Source: Anthoceros angustus
Lineage: Eukaryota > Streptophyta > Anthocerotopsida > Anthocerotales > Anthocerotaceae
Reading direction: 5' to 3'
Length of the DNA: 64,000 nucleotides
Assembly: GCA_010909165.1 (NCBI GenBank)
Contig: MU008157.1
Span: 682,001-746,000, forward strand
Shown: positions 58,341 through 64,000 of the stretch, piece by piece
How positions within the stretch are numbered: position 1 is the first letter of the stretch
Layout: every line of letters begins with the position of its first letter
Notes under the pieces: generated by a model
What the model was told of the DNA's origin: nothing
What the model saw: only the letters and a program-made list of their open reading frames with translations
Database searches by the model: none
Translations under genes and position numbers: made by a program

Positions 58341-59635
58341 TGACTAGAGGTGGGCTCGATCCGGCGTCCGGGACTCTCCGATCCGGCGTCCGGGACTCAC
58401 TCGAGCCCAACGTCCGGGACACTCTCAGTCCGAGCAACTTGAGGCTGTCTTAGGACCTACTACTTACTTACCTTAGCCATATTTTCCTTTTGTTGAAATA
58501 GGCTAGGATATTTGCTTGAAGGGTACATATATATTTGACCAACCAAACTAACACATTCCCATTTGTTTTCAGGTGTGCTTAGTTAGGGTTTGTTTCATTA
58601 ACAACACCTAGGAGTTGACCTAGGTTGGCCGTAGAGGTACCCTAGAAGTGCTGCAGGTGAAGGACACCCATGATGACTCACACCAAGGGTGCTGAGGCTG
58701 TAGAAATCATGGGCAAGCAAGGGACCAACTGCCAAGTGAATCTGAGCGTGGAGATTGAGATGGACGCTGGACAAAAGGAGGGAGGCGCCCATTGTAGGTG
58801 TTGTTGAAGTCGTGCCTGAGAGCGCTGTAAGGAGAAAGAAGCATTGCAATTTCTGGGAATTTTGGTGTGTGGAATGTGTTGATGTTTTCCTTGGGATCGA
58901 ACTTGGGAGGGCGATCCGCAGCGTGTGGCGCGATTTCCAGACCGCCAGCCTCACAATCGTGTGAGGCCCCGCTACATCCAACAGCAGCGATGCTGTTCAA
59001 CAGCAGGCGCGCGATGTTTTTACTTCAACAACCTTCAATGTCAATCTGGAGCATGGCATGCAAGAGCTAGGGGCGATTCAGATTGGTGGAGGCGGCCAGG
59101 CAACTACAGCAAGGCGGCATCACCAACACACCCTACCGTGCTAGCAGCAGCAGCAGCATTCCACCTGCAGCAAGCTGTCCCAGCCTTCCAGAGCTCATAG
59201 CGTCCGCCACAGAGGTTGGTTGCCTTCGATTCACATACCAGATTGTTCGCCTCGCTGAGACAAATCTATTGGTATAATTTTTGTTCAATTTAGAGTCAAA
59301 TCCAGGGACTGAATGCCTTGGAGGATTTGGTCATCTAGGGTTTCAGTGGGGGAATGTTGGCTATTTGCAGCCAACACCCTCTTGTTGCAACATAGGGCTA
59401 GGGCTCTTATGGACACTGGCACTTTGGTCTTTCATTACACGTAGCCTAGCTCTTAGCTTAGCTTTTAGACTGGTTCCTGCAGGTCCTTTTGCAGCTGTGA
59501 CTTTGACATTTCACAGTTCTGGACTTGTCTGGTTTTCTGGCTTTAGCAGCAAGCCTGACTGCAGTGCTAGCTTGCCTTCTTTTCCTCTTCCAGCCTAGCT
59601 AGCTGACCCTTTTCTTGTATGTGCTTTCATGGGGG
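58341..59635 (+). other. unresolved region before the second retroelement
   Basis: Begins with three ~20-bp direct repeats (ccggcgtccgggactc near 58360, 58382 and, diverged, 58410). Coding-like pieces on the plus strand (NCQVNLSVEIEMDAGQ near 58720; DVFTSTTFNVNLEHGMQELG near 59010) could not be assembled into a gene. The last ~350 bp may be the leader or LTR of the following element. Confidence 0.35.
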
Positions 59636-61240
59636 ATGCACTCTGAGGAGGAGGATACAAGCCCACGCTACAGGCTTCGAACTCGCCACATTTCCAGCCG
59701 AGTCACCCCTGAGCGCCTACAGCCTAGGAGGAGGAGGACAGCAAGGCGACAACAGCGTTGGGTAGAGGAGGTGGAGGATAACATTAGGCCCGGGACACCA
59801 CCCGCTACCTCAAGATCTGTGGACAGCTGGTCTCCCTTGATCGAGCTCGCTACATCGCTGGTGCAGGACAACCTTGATTCCGAGGAGGAGGAGGCCCGTC
59901 CATACTCGGGACAGTCCCAAGCGCAGCTACAGCCGGGACAGTCCCAAGCGCGGCCATCCTCGGGACAGTCCCAGGGGCACCCATATTCGGGACAGTCCCA
60001 GGGGCTCCCATACTCGGGACAGTCCCAGGAACACCTATACTCGGGACAGTCCCAGGGGCACCCATACTCGGGACAGTCCCAGGGGCACCCACACTTGGGA
60101 CAGTCCCAGGGGCACCCATACTCGGACAGTCCCAGACTTGGGACAGTCCAGGCACCACACTTGGGACAGTCCCAAGTGCTAGTTGGAACAGTCCCAGGCT
60201 CAACCATACTTGGGATACTCGGGACAGTCCCAACTCCAACTCCACTTGGACCAGGATCTATCCGAGGATTCAGACACTATGGAGGGAGGAGGGACCTCTT
60301 ACAGGCAGGAGCGCTTTTCAGGAAGGCCAGGTACACAACCATTGCGGGACTTCAAGCTGTTTGTCAACAGCATGATCAGCCGAGTGAAGTTCAAGCATGG
60401 AACGGCGTACAATCATCGGTACATGTTCGAGCAGTTGTCCAGCTACTTGACAGATGAAGCGCTGGATTTGTATGAGGTCCACCAGGTTGAGTTGCTGTCC
60501 AGCAGCCACTCCTAACCCGATCTTTCAGAATGCGTTGCAGCTGGCCTACAATGCAAAGTTGGCCTCGGGATCATTGCGCATCAGGCTGGGATCGCTGATG
60601 GATCTGTCCAGCCACAGAGCCTCCACCCACAGTCACCAGCTTGACTGCAGCGGAGAGAACAGCGGCCACTTTGGGAGTGGATGAGTTCATTCACACGCCC
60701 AAACATGCCAACCCGGTGGAGGAGTTTCTGCAGATTCTGGAGAAGGCGTTTCCACTCAAGACGCCAGAGAAAATCGCTGAGCTTGCTAGCTTTGCGCGCA
60801 AGAAAGGGGAGACAGTCCAGATGACCTTCCGGAGGCTGCAGAAGTTGCGTGAAGGGACCGGAATGCTCACAGATCAGGAGGCCGCGGAGAAGTTCCTTAC
60901 AGCGCTGGAAGGGGACTCCTTGTTCCATTTCCAGCTTGTCACCTCTCTGGTGGACAAGTACGGAGACCGGTACACCCTTGAACAGGTGCACGAGGAGGCA
61001 GAGCGCAAGGAAATTGCCTTTTCTGCCTATGCCTCCCGGCATTCCAAGGCATTCACCCACTACCAGACCATGTTCAGCAGCAAAGGGGTGACTGCTGGGG
61101 GCGGGACCTCAGGATCAGTCCGGAGTAACCAGGCTAAACCGGCTAAAGCAGGTGCTGCAGCGACTGTGGAAGGCACATGTAATCGCTGTGGGAGTCCCGA
61201 GCACATGGCACCAGCATGCAAGTGTCCCCAGAGGGACTAG
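59636..61240 (+). pseudogene. retroelement gag with CCHC knuckles
   Basis: The first ATG is at 59636 (MHSEEEDTSPRYRLRTRH). An Arg-rich N-terminus is followed by the minisatellite-coded GQSQGHPYS repeats. Next, in shifted frames, come the gag core (VKFKHGTAYNHRYMFEQL, FPLKTPEKIAELASF, KLREGTGMLTDQEAAEKFL) and a knuckle CNRCGSPEHMAPAC (CX2CX4HX4C). A second knuckle-like CSHCHKTGHLKRC follows across another frame change at ~61240. At least two frameshifts (about 60250-60300 and 60515-60560). Confidence 0.8.
59903..60240. repeat. 27-bp minisatellite built on palindrome GGGACAGTCCC
   Basis: About twelve units of roughly 27 bp (tactcgggacagtcccaggg core). Each has the interrupted palindrome GGGAC-A-GTCCC. 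Units become irregular towards 60240. In the gag frame it encodes SGQSQGHPY repeats; the other two plus frames and at least two minus frames are also open across most of it. Confidence 0.9.
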
Positions 61241-61943
61241 TGTGCTCCCATTGCCACAAGACGGGCCACCTGAAGCGGTGTGCTTCCAAAAGCATCCGGG
61301 CGCGGAGCCAGCGGGAGGAGCTTCCAATGTGACGAGTGCGGGCACTAACACAGTTTCTGCCAGTGCCTCATCAGCGGGCGCAACTGGAGTTTCACGCAGC
61401 AAGCAGCAGCGTGACAAGGAAAAGGCCAAGGTGGCTGCAAGTGCTGATAAGGTCGCCTCGTTGGAGGCATCCATTGCAGCCCTCACCACGCAGATGGGTA
61501 CACTCATTGCCAGCCTTAACTCTGGTGCCTCAGCTGCAGCGTCCAAGCCTGTAGGAGCAGCCGCACTTGTTCCTATGCCAAGTGAGGATGAAGAAGACTA
61601 TGGACCACCGCACCAAGCTTGCGTGGTTCACTGTTCGCCCATCATGGAGCAGTCCTCATCGTTACCAGCAACATGGGTGGGTCAAGAATTGCACTCAGCA
61701 ATTGTAGACGCTGCATCTGGAACTTCTGGACCAGTCACTCGACCTCGAGGGGCGCGTGCGGCTATGCCTCAGTCCTTCAGCACGCTCCCATCAGGAGTGG
61801 TCCTCCCCATTCGAGGACAAGATCATCTCAGCAAGGATGCTGGCGGAATGGCACGCTCAAGGGACAGCACCCCGGAGCATTTACATCTGGGTCAGCTGTA
61901 CCTTGTGCCTCAAGCTCTCACTGCTGAACAGCTAGCTGGCTAG
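61241..61943 (+). pseudogene. gag-protease linker region
   Basis: Open frame continuing after the knuckles. It has an Ala/Ser-rich segment, a short coiled-coil-like stretch (KVASLEASIAALTTQMGTLI), an acidic SEDEEDYG word, then an unrecognised ~100-residue part ending EQLAG and a stop at 61943. Probably the linker of the original polyprotein. Confidence 0.55.
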
Positions 61944-62150
61944 GAGATTGACAGCGACGCCGGTGTTCTCTCTTCATGACATGGGCTTGACTTCTGCGCA
62001 ACTACGCCAAGTGCTGGAGACAGGAACGGCGGATGCATCCATTGACAGACAGGCCCCTGTTACAGCTCTGGCTGATGCTGAATGTGAGGCATACCCACCT
62101 CCGTGCTTGGGACAGCCGGAGTTGTTCCCGACGGTGGGACAGGCTCCCTT

Positions 62151-62668
62151 GCCGGGACAGTTGGGGGTGCTTCCTCTCCAGGGCAGTCGAGGGGTGTACT
62201 CCACTCAACGAGCTTCTCCAAACCAAGGTCACCCCGGATTCAGCCAACCAATCGGTTGTCGGCCAGAGTTTCCAATACCATGGTGGACAACAGGAAGGGA
62301 CACGTGCTGATCAATGGGTATGCTCAAGCTCGTCCTCCTTGATACAGGTGCGCAGCCGGTGATCATTGGCAAGACACTGGCAGCCAGATTGCACCTAAGT
62401 GGTCCAGCCTTGCGTCGTTCACCTGGAACATCCGGACAGCATCAGGTTCCTTGGAACCGGTGTGTGGAGAAACATTGGCGCCGGTATCTATCACGTTGAA
62501 GCCTGGAGCGGATGCTGCCATGACATTGGCTCTTCATTGCCTTGTCACAACGGCAACCAACTCGACATACTCCTTGGACAGGAGTTCCTGTTTCCACCAG
62601 GTGTCAGCGTGGATAACTGGATTGAGCAAGCTGCCTATCGCCCTGATTGGAGGAATGGAGGACAGCGC
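62151..62668 (+). repeat. tandem duplication unit, copy 1 (protease region)
   Basis: Nearly identical to 63499-64000 (start gccgggacagttg, end gaggacagcgc). Differences are a few substitutions and short indels (net 16 bp). The duplication period is about 1.35 kb. Confidence 0.92.
62314..62650 (+). pseudogene. retropepsin (aspartic protease), copy 1
   Basis: LKLVLLDTGAQPVIIGKTLA holds the DTGA catalytic motif. The fold continues, in shifted frames, with RTASGSLEPVCGETLAPVSI and DILLGQEFLFPPGVSV, the C-terminal ILLG box of retroelement proteases. At least two frameshifts are present. Confidence 0.75.
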
Positions 62669-63054
62669 ATTGCTTACATTCCATTGGACTTGCATGGCAG
62701 TATCGACGTGGGCGCTGTCACCTTGGTTACGCCACAGGTGCTGATGGCCACTCTACAATCAGACCCAGCGCCTTGGGACTCCACAGTCCCGTAGCCGAGA
62801 TTGTCTCAGTGGCTGTCCACGGCTCCTCGATACATGGAAGATTTGCTGGAGCCAGACCTCAGGATGACCATGGGACAGCCACCAGTCTGTCGGCTGCCAC
62901 ATGCCTTCGAGATGTCCTCCTGGACAGTGAGGGTGCTGATTCTTTGCAGCTCCTCACTCCACAAGTGCAGCAAGCGCTGCAGCAGCTACAGCCACCGCCG
63001 AATGTCCACGTTTCGTCTGGTGTCATTGACAAGTCTGTCATCACCTGGACACCA

Positions 63055-63500
63055 CGGGCACCGGGCATTACAATGCTGGAACTGTTCGGAGGATTGTGCA
63101 CAGGCCTGGAAGCTCTACTTCAGAATGGGCTAGTAGTCATGCGCTATATCTACTGCGACTCCTGTCCCGCAACCCGGCACATCGCTGAGTACAGGCTTCA
63201 AGGGCTGCAGCAGCGTTTTCCGCTCAATTGCCTGCCACGGCAACTGTCAGCACCTTTACAGCCTTCCTCAGGACATCCGGTACATACAGCCCGGCATGTT
63301 CAGCTACTCACCCCATCGACGTGGTGGTGGCAGGATGGGAGTGCCAAGGCTTCTCCCAAGCTGGCACAGGGCAGGTTTGCAGGACCCCCGCTCTGTTTTG
63401 GGACTTGCAGCGTGTTCTCACCTGGGTCCAGGAGTTCAACCCAGGGTGCGCTTATGTTCTGGAGAACACACCGCTCAGCTGGATACTCGGCTGTCGGTGC
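63055..63500 (+). pseudogene. C5-cytosine DNA methyltransferase-like domain (N-terminal motifs only)
   Basis: Motif I (AdoMet binding) is MLELFGGLCTGLEALLQNG from 63073. A motif II-like RYIYCDSCPATRHIAEY follows. After one frameshift near 63230 comes motif IV, DVVVAGWECQGFSQAG, with the catalytic Cys codon at 63342-63344; the usual Pro before it is Glu. Motif VI is CAYVLENTPLS (Glu-Asn at 63462-63467). Order and spacing (I to IV ~90 residues, IV to VI ~40) fit the family. Motifs VIII-X and the target-recognition domain are absent, because the sequence jumps to the duplicated protease unit at 63499. Confidence 0.75.
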
Positions 63501-64000
63501 CGGGACAGTTGTGCTTCCTCCAGGGCAGTCGAGGTGTACTCCACTCAACGAGCTTCTCCAAACCAAGGTCACCCCGATTCAGCCAACCAATCGGTTGTCG
63601 GAGTTTCCAATACCATGGTGGACAACAGGAAGGGACACGTGCTGATCAATGGGTATGCTCAAGCTCGTCCTCCTTGATACAGGTGCGCAGTGATCATTGG
63701 CAAGACACTGGCAGCCAGATTGCACCTAAGTGGTCCAGCCTTGCGTCGTTCACCTGGAACATCCGGACAGCATCAGGTTCCTTGGAACCGGTGTGTGGAG
63801 AAACATTGGCGCCGGTATCTATCACGTTGAAGCCTGGAACGGATGCTGCCATGACATTGGCTCTTCATTGCCTTGTCACAACGGCAACCAACTACGACAT
63901 ACTCCTTGGACAGGAGTTCCTGTTTCCACCAGGTGTCAGCGTGGATAACTGGATTGAGCAAGCTGCCTATCGCCCTGATTGGAGGAATGGAGGACAGCGC
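63499..64000 (+). repeat. tandem duplication unit, copy 2 (protease region, runs off edge)
   Basis: Second copy of 62151-62668. It lost cc, gcca and cggt-type short pieces relative to copy 1 (for example gcgcagtgatc where copy 1 has gcgcagccggtgatc), which removes the aspartic-protease DTGAQ context. It continues beyond the window. Confidence 0.92.

Larger units (their letters stand above)
59636..64000 (+). mobile_element. LTR-type retroelement: gag, protease, cytosine methyltransferase-like domain
   Basis: A retroelement internal region in plus orientation: gag with zinc knuckles, a retropepsin, then a C5-methyltransferase-like segment, then a second copy of the protease region. It runs off the right edge before any reverse transcriptase, so the class (Ty3-like or other) cannot be fixed. 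Frames are broken by small indels, many at short repeats. The gag is related to the relic at 46049-47207. Confidence 0.8.

Noticed and set aside
59903-60240. CRISPR-like array
   Set aside because: Units are contiguous and code for peptide repeats without unique spacers; the context is a plant retroelement.

Overview
The window is nuclear DNA of a land plant. It has spliced genes with short introns (about 77-290 nt), a plastid-type transit peptide, ATL-type RING and PILS families, PLS-class pentatricopeptide repeat (PPR) genes, and Ty1/copia, CACTA and other retroelement debris. A PACRG gene (flagellar doublet-microtubule protein) argues for a lineage with swimming sperm, so a bryophyte, lycophyte or fern rather than a flowering plant. 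The large near-identical PPR arrays fit a lineage with heavy organelle RNA editing. I cannot name the species.

Left part (1-26 kb): two tandem head-to-tail PPR genes on the minus strand (the first runs off the left edge) with a decayed third copy upstream. Then compact housekeeping genes: ALG9 mannosyltransferase (10 exons, reconstructed in frame), a secreted glycine-rich protein, a small putative plastid protein, an ATP-binding-type universal stress protein, AMP deaminase (19 exons), a PHD/double-MBD chromatin protein, rearranged DYW-domain fragments and PACRG (6 exons). Exon models were built by hand from GT/AG sites and checked by reading-frame arithmetic.

Middle (26-44 kb): a sharply AT-rich 6.4-kb island carries one intronless PILS auxin-carrier gene. 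Next come an intronless F-box gene, two low-confidence small genes, an ATL-type RING-H2 E3 ligase, an acyl-CoA-binding-like protein and the AP-3 beta adaptin gene (10 exons).

Right part (44-64 kb) is transposon territory. It holds PPR relics, a gag fragment beside an LTR and primer-binding site, and a copia pol fragment split by an 8.39-kb CACTA transposon with matching inverted termini and a 3-bp ATC target duplication. It ends with a second retroelement that encodes gag with zinc knuckles, a retropepsin and a C5-cytosine methyltransferase-like domain. That element also contains a palindromic 27-bp minisatellite and a 1.35-kb tandem duplication running off the right edge. The retroelement with an embedded cytosine methyltransferase is the most unusual item; the PPR arrays are second.
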